Source of the DNA: Pohlia nutans
Taxonomy: Eukaryota; Streptophyta; Bryopsida; Bryales; Mniaceae
DNA: 64,000 nucleotides
NCBI GenBank assembly: GCA_022496805.1
Contig: CM040088.1
Coordinates: 2,232,001-2,296,000 of the forward strand
Direction: 5' to 3'
This document shows, in pieces, positions 47,301-57,108 of the stretch. Position 1 is the stretch's first letter. Each line of letters opens with the position of its first letter. The notes below the pieces were generated by a model. It saw only the letters and a list, made by a program, of their open reading frames with translations. It made no database searches and had not been told where the DNA came from. Both the position numbers and the translations under genes were made by a program.

Positions 47301-47642
47301 TGGTGGGTCATTCTCAGACCTGAAAACACAGTAGTGTGTCCTGTGTGGATGGGAAGGGCTGTGTCTTCAGTGTGTAGGGATGAAGGGGACGATAAATATG
47401 GAAAGTTCCTTATCCAGTACTGGGAGCCCCTGAACGCAGCACGAGATATGGCTAAGAAGTATGAGAATTGCTGGTCAGCTAAGTGGGTTGTGGAGGACCG
47501 CCGTCCCGAATGGATCGACGTTGCTGCTGTATTGTACGCGTCTTATTCTAGGATCGCTAATCCAAAGTCACGTACCATTCCCAAGAGGGATAAAGCTCGT
47601 GCGTTAGACAACTTGACGAGAGCGAACATTGCAGATCCCTGA
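44320..47642 (+). CDS. Putative transposase, RNase H-like fold (DUF7869-like), with in-frame stop
   Basis: Exon 44320-45582 and exon 45714-47642 join in phase (ATGAG/GTACG...CACAG) to about 1,062 codons. The ATG sits in a good context (GCCATGG). An in-frame TGA at 45022-45024 breaks exon 1, but the frame stays open on both sides. An intron hiding it would be only about 34 bases from the nearest GT. The region after it has an HTH-like stretch (VCATAWYKIHGITKSTFHLY). Exon 2 has a Cys pair (CTKC), HDKMDTAKTALPR (Asp at 46008), LQLDNSAKDNKN (Asp at 46386) and GHTHEDIDAYF (46491-46523), which looks like an Asp-Asp-Glu/Asp metal site. The match to DUF7869-type element proteins is from memory. One palindrome is in exon 1 (44646) and one in the intron (45612). 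Confidence 0.65.
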
Positions 47643-48844
47643 CTGGGACTTCCGTGACAATGCAGCTGGGTGGTGCATCATCGGGGGATCCCCCGATGAG
47701 CACTATGTCATATTTCTGACAACCTACTACCGTCGTTCACGCCGAGATGTCGTGGACTGGGGTTCACTTCTCGGGGTTGAGTGTGGATTTATTTTGTGTT
47801 TTCCTTCTTGTCGTATTTGGGTTTTATGTAGTACAGTACTTTTGCACCCAACCGTATTACATATTGTGGGGAATATAATTATATCCCAACTATGAATCCA
47901 TGCGATTTTATATTATTCAACTTACTGTTCTTTGCCTCGTTGGATGGGATGTTCATTTTTCTTTGCTGTTAGATGTTTTGTGCACTAGGGTTGTGGCAGG
48001 TTTAGGGCTTTGGGCCAGAGCCACCAAAGTGTAATGTTGTCCACTGAGTTCTCCACATGGCATCCAGCAGACGACGTAGTACATGCATCACCGGCGTGCT
48101 TCTCTGTTTAAATTCGCATTATGTCGTCGTTTTCATTACTTGTATGCACTCACTTGATGATTTTACTTTAGCGGCCAGGTTTTTTGAGATTCTAATTCTG
48201 TTGTGCATTGCTTTGCTTGCACGGGATCAAATTCTCAGGTTGCACCTGCTTAGAGTTGTCTACTGTGGGTGCTTCTCATCGTGGTTCACTTACTACTAGA
48301 CTATTGTACTGTGTTGCGAACGAGGGCAGGTCCACAATATATCAGGGATTTGGCGCTTCTCTGTGTTTGTATCTGTACTTTAGGAATCCTGCTGTTACTG
48401 TCCACTAATATTAACCTTGTCTATTAGCCAGTCTTACCAAAATCAAGGATAGTCTATTTCTTTTTTTATTTACTCTCACTTATGAATGTGTAGTATTGAG
48501 ATTTCATATGTATAATTGTCTATCATGAATTTTGGGAATTAGATCTGCAATTGAGTACAATTGGGGACAATTATTAGCCGTCATTGTGATTGCATGCAGT
48601 TGAGAGGGCTACGTACATTGCCTATTGTAGGGTAATCTACGTACTTTGTGTAGAATGGCGGCTCACATGAGAGTGCAATTCATTTGAAGTGTGAGCTCCC
48701 CTCTTCCTAGACTTTTATATCTGGATGTCTGAGTTTCTTCTCCTTCACCATTCACTGCATTCCCTTCCTCAGTCACCTCCCTTGCTTCTGTTGTTCAACA
48801 TCTGGCCTCCTCCATATCTTTGCATCATCTGCGTAGCCATCTCC
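47643..48844 (+). other. 3' region of the transposase-like gene and spacer
   Basis: A near-perfect palindrome (47680-47697) lies 38 bases after the stop codon. The rest is T-rich and without a convincing frame, as expected for a 3' UTR and the promoter of the next gene. No clear terminator signal can be read for this kind of genome. Confidence 0.4.
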
Positions 48845-49312
48845 ATGGACTCTAGACTCCCTGCCCAAGTTGAGCCACCTCTCCCTCCTCATCCAGGGAC
48901 TCGGGGTGCATTGACTGGATACCTGTGGTTTGTCTACAATTCTGATGCAGTTGGTCGTCTTCCTCCTCATCCATTGTTGCAAGGGCTTGTTAGTGGCAAG
49001 CCCTGGCACTGGAACTACAACTATACTCTAGAGATGGCACGTCTGGAGGGTCATTCTGACATTGCATGGGATGATGTTTCCGACCTTGTGAATCGTCCAT
49101 CCTCAGATATGCTTCGGGCCGTGTCTGTGATATACCAGGCTTGCGGGTGCGTGCTCCTTGATTTCTGCGATTGTTCTTCGACACCAGCGCCTGAATGCAC
49201 CAGGAACGAAGTCATTGACATATCATCGGATGCATCTTTCCACATCAATGAGCAGATCGATGAGGCAGGAGCTTTGGATACTGCATCGGTGGGGAGCAAC
49301 CGCCAAACTTAG
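48845..49312 (+). CDS. Orphan small protein of the giant element
   Basis: A frame of 155 codons starts at ATG 48845 (context CTCCATGGAC). An in-frame start 40 codons upstream exists, but the extra part is a hydrophobic C/T-rich translation typical of leader sequence. The protein is neutral to acidic with no membrane segment. It has a Trp/Tyr-rich middle (GYLWFVYNSD, KPWHWNYNY) and a Cys-rich stretch (CGCVLLDFCDC). I recognise no family. It is on the same strand as the transposase-like gene, about 1.2 kb downstream, inside the palindrome-bearing zone, so it may be an accessory protein of the element. Confidence 0.45.
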   Translation: MDSRLPAQVEPPLPPHPGTRGALTGYLWFVYNSDAVGRLPPHPLLQGLVSGKPWHWNYNYTLEMARLEGHSDIAWDDVSDLVNRPSSDMLRAVSVIYQACGCVLLDFCDCSSTPAPECTRNEVIDISSDASFHINEQIDEAGALDTASVGSNRQT

Positions 49313-49576
49313 AATTCGCATTGCCACCCTCAACCGGATTACTCGTCTGGCGTTTGATTTTGGGATTCGACCGGCTGCTTTCGGGTTTGCGCGTGATAGA
49401 GTTTTGCCCTACTCATACCAGTATTGCGAATTTTGAGGCACCAGGGTATTTTAATTTTGCTGTTGTGAAGTACTGTATGATTTTTGGTTCCCAGCTTGGT
49501 GGCCTTTTGCTCACTGGTGAGGAGCATGTACATTTGTTTTATGAATATACTGTAATTATACTACTTCTGTGATCGG

Positions 49577-50459
49577 GTCGGGGGTTCGCCCGGTGTGTAA
49601 TCAGAGCTTTGTGTTCTTCTTTTTAGACGTTCTTATTTTATCCTGCATCTGATGTTCCGAATAGTATCGGTGGATCGCCCCATTTCGACCGGATACTGGA
49701 GTTCGGTATTCGTAATGGACTGAATTTCCTACTTCGGATCGGGGGATCGACCCATGGGATCCTGTGATCTGCTGTGGCGGTTTCTTTTTAATTTCATTAC
49801 TCATTATGGAAAATGATCTTCTAGTAAGAGGAAGTCATTTTCTGGTACCCCGCCCATCAAGCTAGTGCATGGTGACTGGTGTCTATGGTTTTGTTCTGAG
49901 GAATTCTTTTCTCTTCCTACATCTGATGCTCTGTAGAGGATCGGTGGATCCCCCCATGTGATTTGCATACTGGACTTCTTTGTTCTCCATGCACTAAATG
50001 TCCTACTTAGGACCGGGGGATCGACCGATGTGTATTATTTCCATTTGATATTTTGCAGACTATCGGTGGTCCAGATCAGGAGGTCGCCCCATGTTTACAG
50101 GGAACTCTCTGTTCTTATTCTAAGGAATTCTTGTATGTACCTGCATCTCATGCTCTGGAGAGGATATGCAGGAACAGACAAGAATTCCTTAGATGCATCT
50201 AATGCTCTGCAATGAGTATGCTCCTGCATCTAATGCTCTGCAGAGGATACCTATGAGGTATTGGAGGCGACGTGGAGCTCGACAAATGTGCTGGGGCGTT
50301 TTATTTTTGAATCCTTTTACTTGAATCGATTCTTTACATTTTCCACTTTCACACGTAAGATAATGAAGCGCACTTCATTATAGTTTCGTTGTTTTAAGAC
50401 TCGCTCTATTTCCAGACACTCTCTTGTAAGTATAGTCAATCACCGGGGGATCTCTCCAT
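49577..50459. promoter_or_regulatory. Right subterminal palindromes (7 sites) and CATCTGATGCTCTG repeats
   Basis: Sites start at 49577, 49666, 49738, 49940, 50012, 50075 and 50442. They are more degenerate than the central array (often ATCGGTGGATCGCCCCAT). A second repeated word, roughly CATCTRATGCTCTGYAGAGGAT, occurs near 49645, 49921, 50142, 50196 and 50226. Twice it leads straight into a palindrome. This resembles the subterminal binding-site zones of large DNA transposons. Confidence 0.6.
50122..50191. repeat. 13-bp inverted repeat (possible stem-loop)
   Basis: AAGGAATTCTTGT at 50122-50134 is matched inverted at about 50179-50191 (acaagaattcctt), with a loop of about 44 bases that contains one CATCTCATGCTCTG repeat. 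Confidence 0.45.
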
Positions 50460-50734
50460 AATTCTCAGAATATTATATGTTTATCTATAAGGTTAGAGTC
50501 CATTTACTCACAAAATTTCAGAAATCAATGTATCGGCTAGGAGATCTTGGTGCCCACACTCAATTGAAGAATTTTAGAAGTTTGAAAATTGTCACTCTGA
50601 ATTTCCAAGGTTTAGGTTTTAGGAAACTCCTTCTATCCCATTACATCGGTGTATCCATCGGTTCGTGCCCTCGCTTGGTGCATTACTGGTTGATCGATAT
50701 ATTATGGCTGTTTGTTATTCCTGGACTCTGGACT

Positions 50735-50759
50735 GTCCATATTTAGTTAAATAACGCAT
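50735..50759 (-). repeat. Right terminal inverted repeat of giant element
   Basis: The complement reads ATGCGT and then TATTTAACTAAATATGGAC, matching the left end at 24 of 25 positions. TTAG (50760-50763) follows and then the missing end of the split MITE (to 50766) and its TTAA. Confidence 0.8.
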
Positions 50760-51084
50760 TTAGGGGTTAATCAAACCAATTTTTCAACTATGACAAATAC
50801 GAAATTTGAGAAGTCACCTCAATGGTCTTCATATTGGAAGATGCAATAAAGTAGGAAAAATGTGAGTTGTCATGTCAATGGATCAAAAGTTGTATGTTGT
50901 TTATCCACCCATTATCTATCTTTGACCATATGGTGCAAATAAAGATGTATGAGTTTGAAATTAGATACAAAGTTGATAATTTATTGATTTTGTTTTGTTT
51001 ACAAGTGTGGAAAATATGTAAAGTTTTCTAAGTTATCAAGAAATTAAAGGTTGGATTATAACATTCATGAATAGTATTGATTAA

Positions 51085-51626
51085 CCCCTAAGTGACCGAT
51101 CAACCATTTTCTGGTCGTAGCCTAAACAGCAGTGATTACCCATGGGCAGGAAATGATGTTTTTCAAGTTTTGATTTTTTGTTTAAATTGGGGGTTGAGAT
51201 TATGTTCTAGTGCATTTTGGTACATTTCATTTGCAACATTGAGGTTCACTAAGGAATTTTTCAAAGACAAAGACCTCAATATTGTCCTAGTGTTATAAAA
51301 CTTACTATTTTGGGAAACTAATGATGTTCATTCATTTGAAAAAATTTCCTTTTTAAATTTTAAAATAGAATGTCTAGTTTTAACCAATGATACCAAAATT
51401 TCAAATTCTAAAAATAAAATTTATAATTTTGGTGAATTTTAAATGGTAAATGCTCTTAAACTCATTAAATGAGTATCTAAAACTATTTTTGGAACTTTGA
51501 CCGTACAGATAATTACTAAACATCATGCTTCTTATTTTCTCTTTTGGACCAAACTTCATCAAATTTGCAAAGTAACATTTTATAACACATCTAGGTTTTG
51601 CCCTTACCCCCTTTGTCATTTAGGGG
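51085..51626. mobile_element. TTAA-flanked MITE, 542 bp
   Basis: TTAA stands at 51081-51084 and 51627-51630. The ends are CCCCTAAGTGACC and, inverted, CCCCTAAATGAC. It is the same family as the MITE split by the giant element at 20535 and lies only about 315 bases beyond that element. It serves as the intact reference for the split copy. Confidence 0.7.
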
Positions 51627-51936
51627 TTAAACTAAACAAATGGCACCTCCTAAATAACTGAGACTTTGATAGGTACACTACGCTATTGTCAAATTCATTA
51701 ATAATTAATTCAATAATTAATTTAAAATGGCATTTATTGAAGTTTTCAAAAATTATAAATTCGTATTATTGAATAGTGTAGAAAATATCATTGGAAAAAA
51801 AAATCTAAATTCATAAAAATTATAGATTTTTGCACACTTACCCAAGTATAAATTACAACAATTTTGATAAAAAAAACCATCACAAATTGCAAAAGGAGGA
51901 GAATGGAATCATCTTATGCTATATCAATGTTATTAA

Positions 51937-52505
51937 CCCCTAAAGGTTATATGGTGTCACTAGAATTGATGATTTTATAAAAGCCATCATAAAGTACTAT
52001 TTGGAAGTGTATTTTGGAATTGATTTACAAGTGAAAGTTGTAGAGTTAGAATTATAGATTCCATCCAACCAGTTAGATTCACTAATGCTGTCACCGTTAT
52101 TCTATCATAAGATTTGAAAGTTAAAATTAAAATTTCCTCCTAAATTTGTTTACAAATAAAATATTATCATTTTTCGAGTAAAATTTGTTGAAATAGATTT
52201 GAAATGAGAACTCTTGACGTGGTAATTTTTTGAAATTTTTGTGTTCCTTAAATCTATAACCTCGTTTTTGCAAGGCCACTTTTGAACTAAAATCCATGTA
52301 ATTTTGGCTTGGTCAAAATCTGACATACTTCCACATTTGTAATTCTTGATAAATATATATTCTAATAACACCAAATCCAACCATTGAATAGGACAATGTG
52401 ATGAAGTATCTCCAAAAAACGTTTCATGGTGAAAAATGTTTATAAGAAGATATGAAAGAACAAAAGATGTCATCAACCCAAAACAAGTTGCTAAAACCTT
52501 TAGGG
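51937..52505. mobile_element. TTAA-flanked MITE, 569 bp
   Basis: TTAA stands at 51933-51936 and 52506-52509. The ends are CCCCTAAAGGTT and, inverted, CCCTAAAGGTT. The frame at 52150-52476 is not considered coding. Confidence 0.65.
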
Positions 52506-52509
52506 TTAA

Positions 52510-53119
52510 TGTCCTAAATTCAATTTAACAATGAAAAGATCAATGAGGTTAGGGGTTAATGGCCTAAAATTAATTCATTTTGTATGAGACCTCATGAACC
52601 TAACTTGAGGGTACAGTAACATTTTTTTGTTTTTTTAATCAACTGGACATTCTAATCTCAACAAATTTCTTACTCACGGAAGCACACATTCATGAATCAT
52701 TGCCTCTCGGCTTTTTTTCCTCTCATTTTTTAACATCATCTCCACCTCTATCTTCATTTTATTTTAATATCACAGATTTATTTTGAAATATATTAAAATT
52801 TTCAAAAATAATCTAGCATATTTCTTAAACAACATTTACATTCACATTGAGTTTCGCATAGTATTGAATCTCAAAATTGATGTTTAAATTGTTTCATATT
52901 TCATTCATTTGTAAGGAAAGATAAAATCTGATGTGGAAATTCCGAATCAGACCCTCACGAATCATACCTCATGTATGGTACACAACCCCACAAACACATT
53001 CCAAGCCATTTCATGTCTTCTGTTACACACATATACATATTCAATTTTATTATTGATTCAAAACCTTTACTGTCAAGCATTTATTTATCATGTACTGTAC
53101 AAATCCCAATACAGATGAA
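52510..53119. other. Non-coding spacer
   Basis: Another 'ggggttaatggcc' end-like word occurs at about 52552. Otherwise there is only AT-rich sequence without a gene. Confidence 0.35.
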
Positions 53120-53830
53120 TACCTTCTCATCAGAGATGCAAACCTTCCATCTTTCATCATAAGGTGCATATTTAGTGAAGAACAAAAGATTTGCATTCGT
53201 GATGGCAAGGAGCCAAATTTATCCTCAAAGAATCCTCAAATTAGTAACTTGTATCTTCTCATCAAAAATGCAAACCTTCCACCAGCCATCAATCCATACA
53301 TCAATTAGTACATAGTTGTTGCAGGCTGGGATGGGAGGTTTGCATTTGTGATAGGTGTCAAATTGTACCCAAATTATACCTTATTGTAAAAAAAGGCTTA
53401 ACAATGCTTGACCATCCGCCCCCCCATAATCACCAACATCAACTGGTACATAGTTGTTCAAAGATGGAAGGTTTACATTCGTAACAAAGTCCTAAATGGT
53501 CCCTAAACTCATCAAAAATGCAGACCCTCCATCCTTCATCAATATGTACATCACTTGTACATACTCGTTGAAGGATGGAAGGTTTGCATTTGTGATAGCA
53601 AAGTCCCCAATCAATCCCGATAATTTCATATCATTTCACAGTAAAACACAAACCTTTCATCCTTCATCAATTGACAAATATGTTGACAGAGGAAACTAAA
53701 GGTTCTGCATTCCTATTCCAAAACGCACACCATGCACCTCCTCATCAAAAATGTAAACCTTCCATCCTTCGCCCCATACCAAACAACATATTTGTTGAAG
53801 GATGGAAGATTTGCATTTGTGATGACGAGG
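53120..53830. repeat. Tandem array of imperfect palindromes (about 6 units)
   Basis: The words AAATGCAAACCTTCCATCC and TTCATCA alternate with their complements (TGAAGGATGGAAGGTTTGCA) along the stretch. Examples are the pairs near 53515/53570 and 53745/53790. Units are roughly 90-130 bases and each can fold into a hairpin. The short frames on the plus strand are by-products of the repeat. Confidence 0.55.
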
Positions 53831-53994
53831 TGCGATATTCATCTTCCAAAGTCGCACTTCCTCGTCCGTGTGCTTTCCAAACTCTGGCCATGACCTCCTT
53901 CAATAATCACCTTCCTTTCCGCTCAAAAATATCTGTCGAACCACAAAGTTATCACTGTCGTACTATCACTACTAAAGCTTGAAATTACCAACAA

Positions 53995-54234
53995 ACAGAA
54001 GCAGTGGCACAGCTCAAACTTGCCCATCGCTTCAGAGTCAATAGAGAGCAGTCAAGGATGCCTGCAAAAGTGAAGAACCGCGAGACATGCAACGCATTGC
54101 TAAACTAGAGCAGCTTCTCCATCAACAGGCCGTTCAACTGAGTTACAAGATGCTCAACCTCGGAAGTGATGGTCGTCTTATTAGCTTTGCAGGCAAGGCA
54201 AAGCACAGTCGACGCGGTTTGGCAGACGCGGTGT
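53995..54234 (+). pseudogene. Possible relic of a small coding exon
   Basis: A frame ending in TAG near 54234 encodes a helical, Gln/Leu-rich stretch (RIAKLEQLLHQQAVQLSYKM). Just before it, another frame reads AQLKLAHRFRVNREQSR, as if one indel separated two parts of one exon. GC content is higher than around. No family was recognised. Confidence 0.25.
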
Positions 54235-56292
54235 AGGCACTTGCGCAGCAAGTGTCGTCAAACAGACTGGTCTGCAAGGAAATGAATAAGTCTATTTCTT
54301 AATTTCTTTTATTCTTTTGATGTTTGCATAAGTCAATTGAAAGCAGCTTTGTTTCAGTCGGCAGCGACTTCTTCAAGAGACCCAGCTAATAGCATGACAC
54401 CACGTGTCCTATTGGAAATAAATTTTGTTATATCTTATGATTCCTGTTCAATAATTGCTATTGAAAATGATGCTGTACAAGTACTGGTAACTGCTATGAA
54501 AGTCCTGCCTGATGAGAGGATGTATATGGCCAACCAACCCACACTCGTACCTCAAGAGATACAAAGGGCCCTCGTAGTATTTTATTTTTTAAAATTCTTC
54601 ACAATTTTCTATTTGTCAAATTGAAAAAGTTATTATTGGTAGTCCAAAAAAAATCAAGAGTTTGTAAATAAACCTTGAGACTAAGACGGCTAAACCAGGT
54701 AGAACACTAAATCGTAAGTCCAGATATCTCAAACCAGAACCTCATAGTTTAAAAAGGGTTATGTCAAAAGTGTTGTTTTTTGAACACAATGGACAGTTCA
54801 TGCCTCAAAGGCCAAAAAAAAACAAAACCCTTATTGACATGTTGGGTCATTCTAAACAAAATTAGGTTCATTGACCCATGAAATATAGAATTAAAATTTC
54901 CAAAAACCACCCAAACCTCCAAAATGAAAAAAAACCAAAAGAATGACTTGTATAAGTATGGAGGTTGGTTCGCCCTCCTCATGAGAGGAAGCATGGATTT
55001 TCTCCAATTTTTCATTTTTCAAATAGGTGGCACTGTAGTCCGAGGAGTTCTTTTACAAAATTTAGTGGATTTCCCTTTTTTACTTCGGTCTACTCGGTGG
55101 TTTTTTTGGGAATCAGCAGTGTCCTAGTTTTTGAGATTTTGAACAAGACAAACTATGAAACTTTGTATATTTGAATTTTTGAATGAAAATTTACTGATGG
55201 TAGTTCTTATTTGTCATCTTCTACATGTCAAACTCTGTTTCATGCAATTCTCATATGTTGCAAAAATTATAAGGTTTTTTCAATTTTAGAGTCAATGACT
55301 CAACTTGGGCAACTTAAAATTTTACTTCTAATTAAAAACATGATTTTCGTTACATAGACATGTATCTACATCACTAGTAGGAAGGGTGGCCTTTGGGCAC
55401 CAAGGATTAGTGTCGGAGCATGGTGCCCATATTGGGACTAGCTTGGTGTCAATATGGGCCTTGGAATTCATGCTATAACGTTATTCTTTGGTGTTCAAGT
55501 ACGAGTTTTTAACTAGTGAGAAAGCTTTAAATCATTTTATTTTGAATAGTCTAATGAAAGTTATGAGGAGTTTTGTTTTGCGAGCAATCATAGAAAGCCT
55601 TATATGAAATAATACTTGAAATTCCTTTTTAACATCAATTTTCAAGATTTTCCAATTAAAAATAAATTGTGGGATGAATGTTGTATACTAGAACATTCTT
55701 ACCATTAGAGTTCATATTTTTCAATTCTTTGTAAGAATTAGTAATTTTTTCTTTCATTTCATCACGTACGTCCTTATTTTTCTATTAATTTCTTTTACTT
55801 GTAAGACACACATTTTTTGTTAGAAGTTTGGAAAGATGAAATTTCACCTTTGAGAAGGTTAGAAAATAGTCTTTTTGAAGTTCAAACATTATGATCTTAC
55901 AATCAATGAAGATTGTCGTCCTAAAATTCTAGGAAAATATGGCTAAAGTTAAGTTTTTATTTTACAATTATATCCATAAAAAATCAAACAAAATGATGAT
56001 TTTAGTACTCCCTACACTAGTAGGAATTTGGTCCTTTGTGACTTGTCTTTTGTGATTCAAACAGTCCTTTAGGACTCATTTAAAAAAACTTGAGTCACAA
56101 GGGACCATTTTAGTCACACAAGACCAGTTACAAACACAAACTCAAATGACACAAAGGACCAAATTTTTATTAGTGCTATGTCCAAAAATAGTTGTCCTAA
56201 TTAAAAAATAATTCAACTTAACACTGTGATTGCCCAAAAACAATCCGTCTCAATATTTGAAAAGTGGAGAAGATGTTTATAAAATTACCTCT
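54235..56292. other. Gene-free stretch
   Basis: Several 60-95 residue frames are present (54337, 54764, 54924) but none shows domain-like features. 'actagtaggaa' and 'ttagtgct' words near 55375 and 56020 may mark small hairpin elements (the segments 56025-56180 can fold on themselves through 'gtcctttgtgac' and its complement). Confidence 0.3.
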
Positions 56293-56296
56293 TTAA

Positions 56297-57104
56297 CCCC
56301 TAAGCGTCCCGGCATCCATATTTTGGACGTTTTTGAGGGACATTCACCTTCAAAGAGCTGTAACTTTTGCAAACGTGTCCGATTTTTCTGAAATTTTGAA
56401 AAAACTCCCCGCATGATGTATGGAATGTGTGGTAAGAATTTCAAATCAATCCGAGATGTATTGAATTTTTGGTGATCATTTGAAAGCAGGTATCTTTTTT
56501 TTTGGACAGTTCTGTGAATTTTGATGGCAGCAACTTCGGGGGCTTGTATCTCCTTCATCCCAAGTTTGTTTTCAATAAAACTTGTTGGGTTAAATTTCCT
56601 TTGAAGTCTGGTTATCATGGTAAAATTTTCAGGTCAATCCATGTTGTTATGAATGTTTGGGAGTCATTTTAGTGCACGGGTCTAGTTTGAACACTTTTTG
56701 CTTTTTGGTTCAAATGGGTCACTTTTTGGGCTACTTTTTGACATTGCAAGGCCATTTTAGGGCACATTAAATTTTTTCATGAGGCCTTTTTTGGTACCAA
56801 TGTGTTTACATGATGATTTTGAACTCCTTTATAGTTGAAAGTATTTTCATTTGAGTAATTTTGAAAACGAATTTCACCTCTAACTGTGTTGCTAGGAAGA
56901 TTTCAGCATCCTTTTTTAGCACTAAAACACTATGATCTTGCAATCTATATGGCCAAATGACCCCAAAATTGATCCACATGATCTACAATATGTATGTTAC
57001 AAGATTGTACGGTTGAGATTTCTATACCTCACTTACATTTAGACCTATAACACATCAAAAGCGATGATGATTTTAAGCCCAACAAAGCTAGGGACCCTTA
57101 GGGG
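56297..57104. mobile_element. TTAA-flanked MITE, 808 bp
   Basis: TTAA stands at 56293-56296 and 57105-57108. The ends CCCCTAAGCGTCCC and, inverted, CCCCTAAGGGTCCC differ at one base. The minus-strand frame at 56277-56618 begins outside the element and is not considered a gene. Confidence 0.72.
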
Positions 57105-57108
57105 TTAA

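Larger units (their letters stand above)
21125..50759. mobile_element. Giant 29.6-kb DNA transposon with cargo genes
   Basis: The left end at 21125-21149 and the right end at 50735-50759 are 25-bp inverted repeats with one mismatch, including a perfect 19-bp TATTTAACTAAATATGGAC. TTAG stands directly outside both ends (21121-21124 and 50760-50763). Removing 21125-50759 and one TTAG restores a proper CCCCTAAA/TTAA right end for the MITE it interrupts. About 53 copies of an 18-bp palindrome lie inside, and none was seen outside. It carries leftward genes (21.8-35 kb) and rightward genes (44.3-49.3 kb). Later insertions occupy 26040-31496 and much of 36.9-42.8 kb. I infer a self-mobile element because one gene looks like a transposase. 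I know of no named family with this gene set. Confidence 0.8.

Noticed and set aside
54924..55174. Overlapping hydrophobic frames on both strands
   Set aside because: The frames are short and in different phases, with no start context or family resemblance; most likely chance in T-rich DNA.
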